A stretch of DNA of 64,000 bases from Qipengyuania vulgaris (GTDB lineage Bacteria; Pseudomonadota; Alphaproteobacteria; Sphingomonadales; Sphingomonadaceae): the NCBI GenBank assembly GCA_000756795.1, contig CCSI01000007.1:62001-126000 (forward strand), read 5' to 3'. Both the position numbers and the translations under genes were made by a program. Of this stretch, positions 26,915 to 36,001 are shown piece after piece. The notes below the pieces were generated by a model. That model made no database searches. It was not told where the DNA came from and was given only the letters and a program-made list of their open reading frames with translations. Positions within the stretch are counted from its first letter, which is position 1; each line of letters begins with the position of its first letter.

Positions 26915-29749
26915 ATGGCCGATAAAAAGCACCTCTATCTCGTCGATGGCTCCGCCTATATCTTCAGGGCGTATCACCGCCTGCCCCCGCTGACCGATCC
27001 GGAAGGCACGCCGGTAGGGGCGGTTTACGGCTACACCACGATGCTGTGGAAGCTGGCCGATGATCTGGACAAGGCAGACGGCCCGACGCACCTCGCGGTG
27101 GTGCTCGACAAGTCGAGCCACTCCTTCCGCAACGAGATTTACGACCAGTACAAGGCCAACCGGCCCGACCCGCCCGAGGACCTGGTCCCTCAATTCCCGC
27201 TCATCCGCGATGCGACGCGCGCCTTCAGCCTCCCCATGGTCGAGGAAGAAGGCGTCGAAGCCGACGACATGATCGCTTCCTACGCGCGCGCTGCGCAGGC
27301 GCAGGGGTGGGATGTCACCATCGTCTCCTCCGACAAGGACCTGATGCAGCTGGTCGGCGAGAAAGACGGCGGGCGCATCGACATGCTCGACACGATGAAG
27401 AGCGCGCGCATTTACATCGAGGAAGTCGAGGAGAAATTCGGAGTCCCACCCGAAAAGGTGGGCGACGTCCTCGCGCTGATGGGCGATTCGGTCGACAACA
27501 TCCCCGGTATCTTCGGCGTCGGTCCGAAGACCGCGAGCAAGCTGATTGCCGAGCATGGCGACCTCACCGCCGCGCTCGATTCGGCAGAGGACATGAAGAA
27601 GAGCAAGCTCAAGGAACGCTTGCTCGAACACCGCGAGGATGCGGAACTCAGCCGCGTGCTGGTGAAACTGAAAGAGGATTGTCCGCTCCCCATCGACCTC
27701 GAGGAAATGAAACTCGACGGCGTGCCGAGCGAGCCGCTTGCCGCCTTCCTCGAAAAGCACGGTTTCACCAGCCTGCTGCGTCGCCTTGATGCCGGGACCG
27801 GCAGCCCCAACCGCGCGACCGATCTCAACCCGCCCAAGCAGCAGACCGCCGGCGCAGAGGCGAGCGACGAGGGCAATGCCCAGCCGCTGCCCGAAATGCC
27901 CGCAGTCGACCGCTCGGCCTATGAATGCGTGCAGACACTCGAGCGACTGCAGGAATGGGTGGCGCGTGCGCAGGATGCTCGGCTGGTGGCAGTCGATACC
28001 GAGACCGACAGCCTCGATTCCATCCGTGCGCGGCTTGTCGGGGTGAGCCTCGCGCTTGGCCCCAATGACGCTTGCTATATCCCGCTTGCCCATGGCGGCA
28101 GCGACATGTTCGCCGAGAAGCCCGACCAGATCGACAAGCAGGCAGCGCTCGAGGCACTGAAACCGATGCTCGAGGACGAGGCGGTCCTGAAGGTTTTCCA
28201 GAACGGGAAGTACGATCTCAACGTACTGGCGCGCGAGGGCGTTGCGGTTGCGCCCATCGACGACACGATGATTATCAGCTTCGCGCTTGATGCCGGGCGC
28301 AGCGAGGCGGGCATCGGCGGGGGGCACGGGATGGACGAACTGTCCGAACGCCACCTCGGCCACACCTGCCTCAGCTTCAAGGAAGTATGCGGGACGGGCA
28401 AGAAGGCTATCCCCTTCCCCGAAGTCCCGCTCGACAAGGCGACCGAATATGCCGCCGAGGACGCCGACGTTACTTGGCGGCTCCACGCGCATCTGAAGCG
28501 CCGCCTGCCTATTGAAGGCGGCACCAAGGTTTACGAGCGGGTCGATCGTCCGCTGGTGCCGGTGGTGGCAGGAATGGAACGCCACGGCATCAAGGTCGAC
28601 CGCGCGAGATTGGCCAAGCTGTCAGAGGAATTTGCGACCGAAACCTCGCGTCTCGAAGGCGAAATCCATGAAATCGCCGGGCAGGAATTCACAGTCGGCA
28701 GTCCCAAGCAGCTCGGCGAAATCCTGTTCGACAAGATGGGATACAAGGGCGGCAAGAAGGGAAAGAGTGGGCAGTATTCGACCGACCAGTCGGTGCTCGA
28801 GCGCCTCTCGGGCGACGGTGCGGAGATTGCCGACAAGGTGCTCGAATGGCGCCAGCTCGCCAAGCTGAAGTCGACCTATACCGACGCGCTGCAGGAAGCC
28901 ATCAATCCCGAAACGGGCCGCGTCCATACTAGCTACAGCCTCGTCGGCGCGCAGACGGGTCGTCTGTCCTCGACCGACCCGAATTTGCAGAACATCCCCA
29001 TCCGCACCGAAATCGGCCGCCAGATCCGCGATGCCTTCGTCGCAGAAGAGGGCAATGTGCTGCTCGCCGCCGACTATTCGCAAATCGAGCTGCGCCTGGC
29101 CGCGCACATGGCCGACGTCGCGCCCTTGCGCGAAGCCTTCGAGAATGGCGAGGACATCCACTCGCGCACCGCGACCGAAATGTTCGGCGAGGTCACGCGC
29201 GACACGAGAGCGCGGGCCAAGACCATCAACTTCGCCATCCTCTACGGCATTTCGCGCTGGGGCCTTGCTGGACGCCTGAAGGTCGAGCCGGACGAGGCGC
29301 AGGAGATGATCGATACCTATTTCAAGCGCTTCCCTGGTATCCAGAAATACATTCTCCACACGCTCGAAAGCGTGCGCGAGAAGGGGTATTCGGAAACGCT
29401 CTTCGGGCGGAAAACGTGGTTCCCGCGCATCAATTCGAAGAACCAGGGCGAGCGGCAGGGCAGCGAACGCGCCGCCATCAATGCCCCCATCCAGGGCACC
29501 AGCGCCGACATAATCAAGCGCGCCATGGTGCGGATGAACCCCGCTCTGGAAGAAGCAGGGCTCGGCCATGTCCGCATGCTCTTGCAGGTGCATGACGAAC
29601 TCGTCTTCGAATTGCCCGAAGGCGATGTCGAAGCGGCATCGAAAGTCATCGAAAATGTGATGGCGACCGCCGCCCGGCCTGCCGTCGACCTGTCTGTCCC
29701 GCTGGGAGTCGATATAGGCACCGGCAAGAGCTGGGGAGCCGCGCATTAA
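26915..29749 (+). CDS. polA: DNA polymerase I
   Basis: A 944-residue repair and Okazaki-processing polymerase with all three activities. The 5'-nuclease domain covers about 1-300. The proofreading domain (about 330-530) keeps its acidic residues: DTETDS, NGKYD and YAAEDAD. The polymerase domain has motif A (DYSQIELR), motif B (RARAKTINFAILYG) and motif C (QVHDELVF). The protein is somewhat longer than the about 930-residue E. coli enzyme. Start ATG 26915 gives the canonical MADKKHLYLVDGSAYIFRAYH; the frame is open back to 26768 but that part is noncoding in character. The next gene starts 2 bases after the stop. Confidence 0.97.
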   Translation: MADKKHLYLVDGSAYIFRAYHRLPPLTDPEGTPVGAVYGYTTMLWKLADDLDKADGPTHLAVVLDKSSHSFRNEIYDQYKANRPDPPEDLVPQFPLIRDATRAFSLPMVEEEGVEADDMIASYARAAQAQGWDVTIVSSDKDLMQLVGEKDGGRIDMLDTMKSARIYIEEVEEKFGVPPEKVGDVLALMGDSVDNIPGIFGVGPKTASKLIAEHGDLTAALDSAEDMKKSKLKERLLEHREDAELSRVLVKLKEDCPLPIDLEEMKLDGVPSEPLAAFLEKHGFTSLLRRLDAGTGSPNRATDLNPPKQQTAGAEASDEGNAQPLPEMPAVDRSAYECVQTLERLQEWVARAQDARLVAVDTETDSLDSIRARLVGVSLALGPNDACYIPLAHGGSDMFAEKPDQIDKQAALEALKPMLEDEAVLKVFQNGKYDLNVLAREGVAVAPIDDTMIISFALDAGRSEAGIGGGHGMDELSERHLGHTCLSFKEVCGTGKKAIPFPEVPLDKATEYAAEDADVTWRLHAHLKRRLPIEGGTKVYERVDRPLVPVVAGMERHGIKVDRARLAKLSEEFATETSRLEGEIHEIAGQEFTVGSPKQLGEILFDKMGYKGGKKGKSGQYSTDQSVLERLSGDGAEIADKVLEWRQLAKLKSTYTDALQEAINPETGRVHTSYSLVGAQTGRLSSTDPNLQNIPIRTEIGRQIRDAFVAEEGNVLLAADYSQIELRLAAHMADVAPLREAFENGEDIHSRTATEMFGEVTRDTRARAKTINFAILYGISRWGLAGRLKVEPDEAQEMIDTYFKRFPGIQKYILHTLESVREKGYSETLFGRKTWFPRINSKNQGERQGSERAAINAPIQGTSADIIKRAMVRMNPALEEAGLGHVRMLLQVHDELVFELPEGDVEAASKVIENVMATAARPAVDLSVPLGVDIGTGKSWGAAH

Positions 29750-29751
29750 CG

Positions 29752-31056
29752 ATGGAGGCCGAACGCCCCCTCCTTGGCCTCAAGATGTCCAACGCCGCCG
29801 TGCTGTTGTTCATCGGCGCGGCAATGCTGGGGCTCATATTCCTCGTCTACCAGACCGTTGAAGCCGAGCGCATGCAGCGCGAACGCTCGGAACTGACCGC
29901 GCAAATCATCGAAGAACTCGAACGCGTCGATACCGCTGCGCTGAATGGCGAAACCGGCCAGCGCGGCTACCTCATCACGCTCGACCGGCGCTATCTCGAA
30001 CCCTATCGGCAGGGCCGCGAACAAATCGAACCAGCCTTGCGGCGCCTGCGCGATTTGCTCGGCGATGGCGGGACGACCCGCCAGGAGGAGCTCCTCGACC
30101 AGATTGATGCACTGTCGCGCGCCAAGTTTTCCGAGATGGAAAGCACGGTAATGCTACTCGAGGATGGCCGGCTGCTCGATGCCAGACGCGCCATTCTGAC
30201 CGATGAAGGTCAGGAAACGATGGAGCGCCTGCGGCGCGCGCTTGACGAAATGGAGCAAATCGAGCGCGAGCTTCTAGCCGAACAGGCAGAGGAGACCGCG
30301 CGCATCGAAGGCCGGGTCCTGCCGCTTCTCGGTACGCTCATTACGCTTCTGTTGATTGCTATCCTGCTCGGCTCCCGCCTCGTTTCACGCGCCGCCCGGC
30401 ATGAGGCCGAGGCAGCGCAGGCAGCTGTTGTGGGGGAAGCGCGCGACCGCGCCGACCTATTGGCGCGCGAACTCAATCACCGGGTAAAGAACATTTTCGC
30501 GGTCGTGCTTGCCATCGTGCAGATGAGCGCGCGCGACAAGCCGGAGGCCAAGCCAGTCACTGACGCTATCGCCGAGCGCGTGCGGGCATTGCTGACCGCG
30601 CATGAGGTCAGCCAGGGTGAGCTCGATCGGGAACTCGCGTCGCTCGAAACGCTGATCGAAACGACGCTCGCCCCTTATCGCTCGCAGAAGCAGGCCGCGA
30701 CGGTGGAAGGGCCCGAAGTCCTGCTTCCCGCCAAAAGGATCACACCGCTCGGCCTCGTCTTTCACGAGCTCACCACCAATGCAGTGAAATACGGCGCTTG
30801 GGCGAAGGGCGGCACTATCGATGTCTCATGGAAATGGGTCGATGACTGTGTGCATCTGACCTGGCGCGAAAGCGGCGTCTCGATGGACGGAACACCCGAC
30901 CGCAGGGGCTTTGGCAGCATGCTGATGGACAGCGCAGCACGCCAGTTCGGTGGCAAGGTCACACGCGACTTCAAGCCCGACGGTCTCGTCGTGAACATCG
31001 AACTGCCGCAGGCGAAGCGCGCCACAAACCTTGCAAGTGAGCCGGCCGCTCCATAG
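29752..31056 (+). CDS. CHASE3-containing HWE/HisKA_2 sensor histidine kinase
   Basis: A 434-residue membrane sensor kinase. Two membrane helices (about 13-33 and 190-210) enclose a periplasmic CHASE3-type helical sensor (ALNGETGQRGYLITLDRRYLEPY). The cytoplasmic kinase has the H-box ELNHRVKNIFAVV with His near residue 243, the N-box HELTTNAVKYGAW and a WRESG segment, which define the HWE/HisKA_2 family. In alphaproteobacteria these kinases often feed the general stress response (PhyR/EcfG) or unknown regulators. No response regulator gene is adjacent, so its partner is unknown. It starts 2 bases after polA. Confidence 0.9.
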   Translation: MEAERPLLGLKMSNAAVLLFIGAAMLGLIFLVYQTVEAERMQRERSELTAQIIEELERVDTAALNGETGQRGYLITLDRRYLEPYRQGREQIEPALRRLRDLLGDGGTTRQEELLDQIDALSRAKFSEMESTVMLLEDGRLLDARRAILTDEGQETMERLRRALDEMEQIERELLAEQAEETARIEGRVLPLLGTLITLLLIAILLGSRLVSRAARHEAEAAQAAVVGEARDRADLLARELNHRVKNIFAVVLAIVQMSARDKPEAKPVTDAIAERVRALLTAHEVSQGELDRELASLETLIETTLAPYRSQKQAATVEGPEVLLPAKRITPLGLVFHELTTNAVKYGAWAKGGTIDVSWKWVDDCVHLTWRESGVSMDGTPDRRGFGSMLMDSAARQFGGKVTRDFKPDGLVVNIELPQAKRATNLASEPAAP

Positions 31057-31069
31057 AGCGCCCCTCGCT

Positions 31070-32149
31070 ATGTTCGACCGCTATCATCCGAACAACTGGC
31101 CCATATCCTATGAAGGGCTGATCCATACACTCGTCGCTCTTGGCGGCGCTGTGACGGTGGCCTTCCTCATCCATTGGGTCATCTTCAAGCTGCTGCGCAA
31201 GCTGACGAGCAGCTCGAACAGCCAGATGGATGACGTGGTCGTCGCCAAGGTGCGCAAGCCCGTGCGCTGGGCAATGATCGCCTTTGCCATTTCCATCGCA
31301 GCCGAAAATGATGCGCTGGTCGGCAATGGCTGGGACGTGTTCGCCAGTTTCATCACCCCGGCGGTTATTGGCTGGGTCGCTTTCGCGCTCGTGAAGGGGC
31401 TCGCCGCAGGGTACGAGCGCCAGCTCGAAATCGAGGGCGAGGAGGTGGGCAATCGCGGCCACCGCACGCGCATCGCGATTCTTTCGCGCACGGCCCGCGT
31501 GGCCATCGTGATAATCGCCGTCTCGCTCATCATGCTCAACATTCCGGGCGTGCGCGACATCGGCACCACCATGCTGGCCTCCGCCGGTCTCGCCGCGCTT
31601 GCGGTGGGTGCAGCCGCGCAGCCTGCGCTGAAATCACTCATCGCCGGCCTGCAGATGGCGCTGACCCAGCCGCTTCGCATCGGAGACCTTGTGAAGGTCG
31701 ACGGTCAGGCAGGCCGCGTCGAGGAAATCCGGATGAGCTTCGTGACCGTCCGCACATGGGACGAGCGTGTGATGGTCGTGCCCACCAGCCGCTTCCTCGA
31801 CCAGAGCTTCGAGAACTGGTCGCGTGTGAGCGAAAAGCTGACCGGACCGGTCATGCTTCACCTCGATCCAATCGCCGAGGTCGAGCCGATCCGCGAGGAG
31901 TTCGAACGCTTCGTCAAGGGTCATGACCTGTGGGATGGCCGCAATCTCGCGCTTCTTATGACCGAAGCCTATCCCGAAAGCATCGAGCTACGCCTTTCCA
32001 TGAGCGCCGATACAATCGGTGACCTGTGGACGCTGCGCTGCGCAGTGCGCGAACATATGCTGGCATGGCTCAAGGAGAACCAGCCGGGCGCGCTCATTCG
32101 CCATCGCCTCGAAGTGGAAGCGGCCAAGCAGCGCGCCATGGGCGGCTAA
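31070..32149 (+). CDS. MscS-family mechanosensitive channel, second of three
   Basis: A 359-residue protein with about four to five membrane helices in the first 200 residues, an MscS pore helix (AGLAALAVGAAAQPALKSLIAGLQ) and a cytoplasmic beta/alpha domain. The pore helix is Ala-rich with fewer Gly than classical MscS. ATG 31070 lies 13 bases after the kinase stop; a TTG at 31031 inside the kinase gene is an unlikely alternative. It is convergent with the CDC48-type gene with no gap. The membrane part is longer than in E. coli MscS, so it may be tuned to another stimulus. Confidence 0.87.
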   Translation: MFDRYHPNNWPISYEGLIHTLVALGGAVTVAFLIHWVIFKLLRKLTSSSNSQMDDVVVAKVRKPVRWAMIAFAISIAAENDALVGNGWDVFASFITPAVIGWVAFALVKGLAAGYERQLEIEGEEVGNRGHRTRIAILSRTARVAIVIIAVSLIMLNIPGVRDIGTTMLASAGLAALAVGAAAQPALKSLIAGLQMALTQPLRIGDLVKVDGQAGRVEEIRMSFVTVRTWDERVMVVPTSRFLDQSFENWSRVSEKLTGPVMLHLDPIAEVEPIREEFERFVKGHDLWDGRNLALLMTEAYPESIELRLSMSADTIGDLWTLRCAVREHMLAWLKENQPGALIRHRLEVEAAKQRAMGG

Positions 32150-34474
32150 TCAGCTGTCGACATTGCCGTGCTTGCGGTCGCGCGTGGGTTCGACCATGCC
32201 TTCGTGGATGAAACCGATGGGCTGAACCTCGGCCGCGCGCTTCTTCAGCTCGCCGCGCATCTTCTTGTATTCGGCTTCCATCTTGCTGGTCACCGTTGCG
32301 CGGCTGTCCTTCAGGGCCTCGGCGAAGTCGGCCGCGGTCACTTCCTGAGCGTCTCCGCCCGCGCGCTGCAGCGCGTTGAGGCCCGCGCGGCGCACCACAT
32401 CCTCCAGATCAGCGCCGGTAAAGCGTTCCGTTTTCCCGGCAAGATCGGCAAGGCTCACATCGTCAGCAAGCGGCATGCTCGAGGTATGGATGCCGAGTAT
32501 CTGCTCGCGACCCGGCTTGTCGGGCGTGCCGACATAGACCAGCTCGTCGAACCGGCCCGGTCGCAGAAGCGCAGGATCAACCAGCGTCGGGCGGTTGGTA
32601 GCGCCGATGACGACGACTGACTGAAGCTCTTCCAGCCCGTCCATCTCGGCCAAGATTGTATTGACCACACGGCCAGTGACTTGCGGCTCGCCCTGTCCGC
32701 TGCCGCGCGCGGGGACGAGGCTGTCGATCTCGTCGATAAATATGACGCAAGGCGCAACCGCACGGGCGCGCTTGAACATCTTGGCGATCTGCTGCTCGCT
32801 CTCGCCATACCATTTGGACAGCAGGTCCGAGCTCTTCATCGAAATGAAGTTTGCTTCCGCTTCTTTGGCGACCGCTTTCGCCAGCAAAGTCTTTCCGGTG
32901 CCGGGAGGACCATAGAGCAGGAAACCCTTGGCGGGGCGGATGCCGAGCCGGTGGAAGGCATCCGAGTTCTTCATCGGAAGTTCGATGCCCTCCTTCAGCT
33001 TCTCGATTGCATCGCCGACCCCGCCGATATCGGACCAGCCGACATTGGGGACCTGCACCATGACTTCGCGCATGGCGCTGGGCTGGATGCGCTTGAGGGC
33101 GGAGAGGAAATCCTCGCGGCCTACGTAAAGTTCATCGAGCACTTCGGGCGGAATCGTGCGCTCGTCGAGATCGATTTTGGGCATGATGCGGCGAACAGCG
33201 TCGATGGCAGCCTCGCGCGTGAGAGCAGCAATGTCAGCGCCAACGAAACCATAAGTCGCCTTGGCCAGCTCGGTAAGATCAACCTTGTCGCCGAGCGGCA
33301 TGCCGCGCGTATGGATGCCGAGAATTTCTCGCCGGCCCTTCTCGTCGGGCACGCCAATCACGATTTCACGGTCGAAACGACCCGGACGGCGCAGCGCCTC
33401 GTCGATGGCATCGGGGCGGTTTGTGGCCGCAATGACCACGAGGTTGGACCGCGCTTCGAGACCGTCCATCAAGGTCAGCAATTGTGCCACAAGACGCTTC
33501 TCGGCCTCACCGGGCACACGGTCGCGCTTGGGAGCAATCGAGTCGATTTCATCGATGAAGACGATCGCCGGAGCGGCCTTGCCAGCCTTTTCGAAAACCT
33601 CGCGCAGCGCCTTCTCGCTTTCGCCATAACCCGAACCCATGATCTCTGGGCCATTGATGGTGAAAAACTCGGCGTCGCTCTCATTGGCGACTGCCTGGGC
33701 CAGCCGGGTCTTGCCGGTGCCAGGAGGGCCGTGAAGAAGCACGCCCTTGGGTGGGTCGACACCCAGCCGGGTAAACAGTTCAGGATAGCGCAGCGGCAAT
33801 TCCACCATTTCACGCAAGGCCTGAATGGTATCGTCGATGCCACCCACATCATCGTAATTGACGACCGCACGAGCATCGCGCGGTGCTTCGAATTCAGCGC
33901 GCAATTCGACTTCGGTATTCTCGTCGATATGGACGATGCCCTTGGGCGTGGTCGAAACCACGGAGAGCCGGATCTGGGTAAGCGCATAGGCGGGCGCATT
34001 GAACATGCGGCGCACTTCGGGCGGCATATTCTGCACCGGCTGCTGGCCAGTGGTGGCTACAAGATCTCCGGCAGTCAGCGGCTTGCCGGCAAAATTGCGC
34101 TTCAATGCCTGCGCCGGTCCCTGCAGGCGCATGTCGCGATTGGCAGGCGCGAAGACGACGCGCGTTGCGGGGCGACTTTCGGCGACACGCACTATTACAT
34201 GTTCTCCCGAGCCGACTTCGGCATTGCCACGCTGAAGACCGTCGAGCCGGATAACTTCGAGCGACTGATCCTCGTCATAGGCCGGCATTGCCAGCGCCAC
34301 CGTGGCGCGCTTGCCGACAACTTCCACCGGATCGCCCTCGGTAATCCCGAGCGCCTGGAAGGCCGAGCGCGGCATGCGGGCGATGCCCTGTCCGCTTTCT
34401 TCCTGCCGTGCCGCAGCGACCTGAAGCCTGACTGTGTTCTCTTCTACCGGCGTTGCAGTATCCGCATCGGCCAT
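32150..34474 (-). CDS. CDC48/VCP-type double AAA+ ATPase
   Basis: A 774-residue homologue of eukaryotic/archaeal CDC48 (p97). An N-terminal CDC48-N-like double-psi barrel (about 10-180) precedes two AAA+ modules, D1 with GPPGTGKT at 249-256 and D2 with GPPGTGKT at 522-529. Each has an intact Walker B (FIDEIDS) and arginine fingers (RRPGRFD, LRPGRFD). CDC48 uses ATP to unfold or extract proteins. ATG 34474 has GGGAG about eleven bases upstream; a TTG at 34495 is less likely. Such full-length homologues are uncommon in bacteria, so old horizontal transfer is plausible. No adaptor or protease gene is adjacent. Confidence 0.93.
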   Translation of the reverse strand: MADADTATPVEENTVRLQVAAARQEESGQGIARMPRSAFQALGITEGDPVEVVGKRATVALAMPAYDEDQSLEVIRLDGLQRGNAEVGSGEHVIVRVAESRPATRVVFAPANRDMRLQGPAQALKRNFAGKPLTAGDLVATTGQQPVQNMPPEVRRMFNAPAYALTQIRLSVVSTTPKGIVHIDENTEVELRAEFEAPRDARAVVNYDDVGGIDDTIQALREMVELPLRYPELFTRLGVDPPKGVLLHGPPGTGKTRLAQAVANESDAEFFTINGPEIMGSGYGESEKALREVFEKAGKAAPAIVFIDEIDSIAPKRDRVPGEAEKRLVAQLLTLMDGLEARSNLVVIAATNRPDAIDEALRRPGRFDREIVIGVPDEKGRREILGIHTRGMPLGDKVDLTELAKATYGFVGADIAALTREAAIDAVRRIMPKIDLDERTIPPEVLDELYVGREDFLSALKRIQPSAMREVMVQVPNVGWSDIGGVGDAIEKLKEGIELPMKNSDAFHRLGIRPAKGFLLYGPPGTGKTLLAKAVAKEAEANFISMKSSDLLSKWYGESEQQIAKMFKRARAVAPCVIFIDEIDSLVPARGSGQGEPQVTGRVVNTILAEMDGLEELQSVVVIGATNRPTLVDPALLRPGRFDELVYVGTPDKPGREQILGIHTSSMPLADDVSLADLAGKTERFTGADLEDVVRRAGLNALQRAGGDAQEVTAADFAEALKDSRATVTSKMEAEYKKMRGELKKRAAEVQPIGFIHEGMVEPTRDRKHGNVDS

Positions 34475-34589
34475 ATGGGCTTGGCTCCCTCGCAATATCG
34501 TCGTCTACGCTCCCGCAGATGGGGATGCGTATCATTGATGCAATGAGCGAGCGAAGCGAGGGGTCCGCACCAATGCGGAAATAGGCAAG

Positions 34590-34620
34590 AAAAAAGCCCG
34601 GCTGGAATACCAACCGGGCT
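34590..34620 (-). terminator. Intrinsic terminator (minus strand)
   Basis: On the minus strand, AGCCCGG-x-TGG pairs with CCA-x-CCGGGCT (one mismatch, loop of four) and is followed by TTTTT. There is no T run on the plus strand, so it acts on minus-strand transcripts: the candidate small RNA, the lipoprotein gene at 34769-35221, or both. Confidence 0.82.
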
Positions 34621-34653
34621 GGAAAAGTCTTGGGAGAGGATGCCTGAAAGGCA
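34590..34653 (-). ncRNA. Candidate small regulatory RNA
   Basis: Below a promoter-like pair (TTGCAC at 34688-34683 and CATATC at 34665-34660, 17-base spacer, minus strand) lies a segment of about 64 bases. It reads: a short hairpin (TGCCT-TTC-AGGCA), an unpaired UCCUCUCCC (complement of 34632-34640), a linker, then a canonical terminator. This order is typical of alphaproteobacterial trans-acting small RNAs with anti-Shine-Dalgarno segments. The start is estimated, not known. It could instead be only the 3' untranslated end of the lipoprotein gene at 34769-35221. Confidence 0.33.
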
Positions 34654-34659
34654 GGGGGA

Positions 34660-34688
34660 GATATGCTTGCGTACACCATTTTGTGCAA
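34660..34688 (-). promoter_or_regulatory. Putative minus-strand promoter of the candidate small RNA
   Basis: TTGCAC and CATATC with a 17-base spacer. The -10 hexamer is identical to the one proposed for groES in this window. Weak evidence on its own; the terminator about 40 bases further on makes it more interesting. Confidence 0.3.
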
Positions 34689-34768
34689 GTGCGAAAAGAA
34701 CAAGGTTTGTTGCGTCAGGCGCAACCTCTCGTGATAAATAGCTGATTAACCTAAGCTCAGCCCGCTAG

Positions 34769-35221
34769 CTATTTCGCAGGTGCAGCGCAGGAACGAAGGC
34801 GCCGCGGCTCGCCCTCGGTGCCCAGCCATGCGGTCAACTGCGTCCTCTCGCCAGAAAATGCGTCGCGGCAAGGCCGGTTGGTGATTGTCAGCACGAATGG
34901 CTCTTCGCCCTCGTTCAGCCCCTCATCTGCCCGAAAGGTAATCGTCTTTCCATCACGGGTCCGCTTCGCCGACACCACCTTGTATGACCCGGCACGAGAG
35001 ACACCAATTTTCTCCCCACGGACATCGAGCGACATGAAGGGCTCAACGAAACGGACATCGAAATCGCCTTTTTTAGCGACATCAACGAACATCTCGCGCC
35101 GGTCGACTTCGGCTTTCACGATTTCCGGGTCGGCCGTTGCGCGCGGGGTCGGCTGCGGTGCAGGCTCCGCCTCGCAGGCAGCAAGCAGCGGCAGCAGGAC
35201 CGCAATGGAAAGGGCGCGCAT
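34769..35221 (-). CDS. Predicted lipoprotein of unknown function
   Basis: A 150-residue protein with a lipoprotein signal (lipobox LAAC, Cys16), a Pro-rich spacer (PAPQPTPRATADPE) and a compact mixed domain with two Cys (RPCRDAF and RSCAAPAK) that may form a disulphide. I do not recognise the family. AAGGAG is placed seven bases before the ATG. It is divergent from the CoA-transferase operon with a 72-base gap. Confidence 0.75.
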   Translation of the reverse strand: MRALSIAVLLPLLAACEAEPAPQPTPRATADPEIVKAEVDRREMFVDVAKKGDFDVRFVEPFMSLDVRGEKIGVSRAGSYKVVSAKRTRDGKTITFRADEGLNEGEEPFVLTITNRPCRDAFSGERTQLTAWLGTEGEPRRLRSCAAPAK

Positions 35222-35293
35222 CGCTTATCTCCTTGTTGCAGGGGTGACTTATCGCAAACTCGGCGCTAGCAGCCAAGCCGTAACGGAGGTTCG

Positions 35294-36001
35294 ATGAACA
35301 AGCTTTATCCCGATGCCGCTTCTGCCCTCGACGGGCTGTTGAAAGACGATATGCTGATTGCCAGCGGGGGCTTCGGCCTTTGCGGCATCCCCGAGCGGCT
35401 TCTGTCCGCCATCCGCGACAGTGGGGTGAAAGGCCTTACCTTCGCCAGCAACAATGCGGGGATCGACAACGAAGGCATCGGGATGCTGCTGCGCACCCAG
35501 CAGGTGAAGAAGATGATCTCGTCCTATGTGGGCGAGAACAAGGAATTCGAACGCCAATTCCTCTCCGGCGAACTGGAGGTCGAATTCTGCCCGCAAGGCA
35601 CGCTGGCCGAGCGCATGCGCGCTGGCGGCGCGGGCATCCCCGGCTTCTACACCAAGACCGGCGTCGGCACGCAGGTTGCCGAGGGCAAGGAAGTGAAGAG
35701 CTTCGACGGTGAGGACTACATCCTCGAACGCGGCATCTTCGCCGACCTCGCCATCGTCAAGGCGTGGAAGGCCGACGAGACGGGCAACCTCGTCTTCCGC
35801 AAGACAGCACGCAATTTCAACCAGCCCGCCGCGACCTGCGGCAAGATGTGCGTCGTCGAGGTGGAGGAAATCGTCCCCACCGGCAGCCTCGACCCGGACT
35901 GCATTCACCTCCCCGGCGTTTACGTCCAGCGCATGATTGTCGGCGCCCCCTACGACAAGAAGATCGAATTCGTCACCACGCGCGAGCGGGAGAAGGCATG
36001 A
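35294..36001 (+). CDS. scoA: 3-oxoacid CoA-transferase subunit A
   Basis: The 235-residue alpha subunit of a two-subunit class I CoA transferase (succinyl-CoA:3-ketoacid or acetoacetate type). The glycine-rich GGFGLCGIPE and the SNNAG segment are family signatures. With subunit B it moves CoA between succinyl-CoA and 3-oxoacids, for use of ketone bodies or storage-polymer breakdown. Its stop overlaps the start of the phosphatase gene. The B subunit follows after that gene, at 36938, rather than directly. Confidence 0.93.
   Translation: MNKLYPDAASALDGLLKDDMLIASGGFGLCGIPERLLSAIRDSGVKGLTFASNNAGIDNEGIGMLLRTQQVKKMISSYVGENKEFERQFLSGELEVEFCPQGTLAERMRAGGAGIPGFYTKTGVGTQVAEGKEVKSFDGEDYILERGIFADLAIVKAWKADETGNLVFRKTARNFNQPAATCGKMCVVEVEEIVPTGSLDPDCIHLPGVYVQRMIVGAPYDKKIEFVTTREREKA

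Noticed and set aside
26909..28585. 558-codon open frame on - opposite polA
   Set aside because: Antisense shadow of a conserved gene, no independent evidence.
32681..34546. 621-codon open frame on + opposite the CDC48-type gene
   Set aside because: Antisense shadow: no ribosome site, no family features, and the opposite strand encodes a complete conserved protein.
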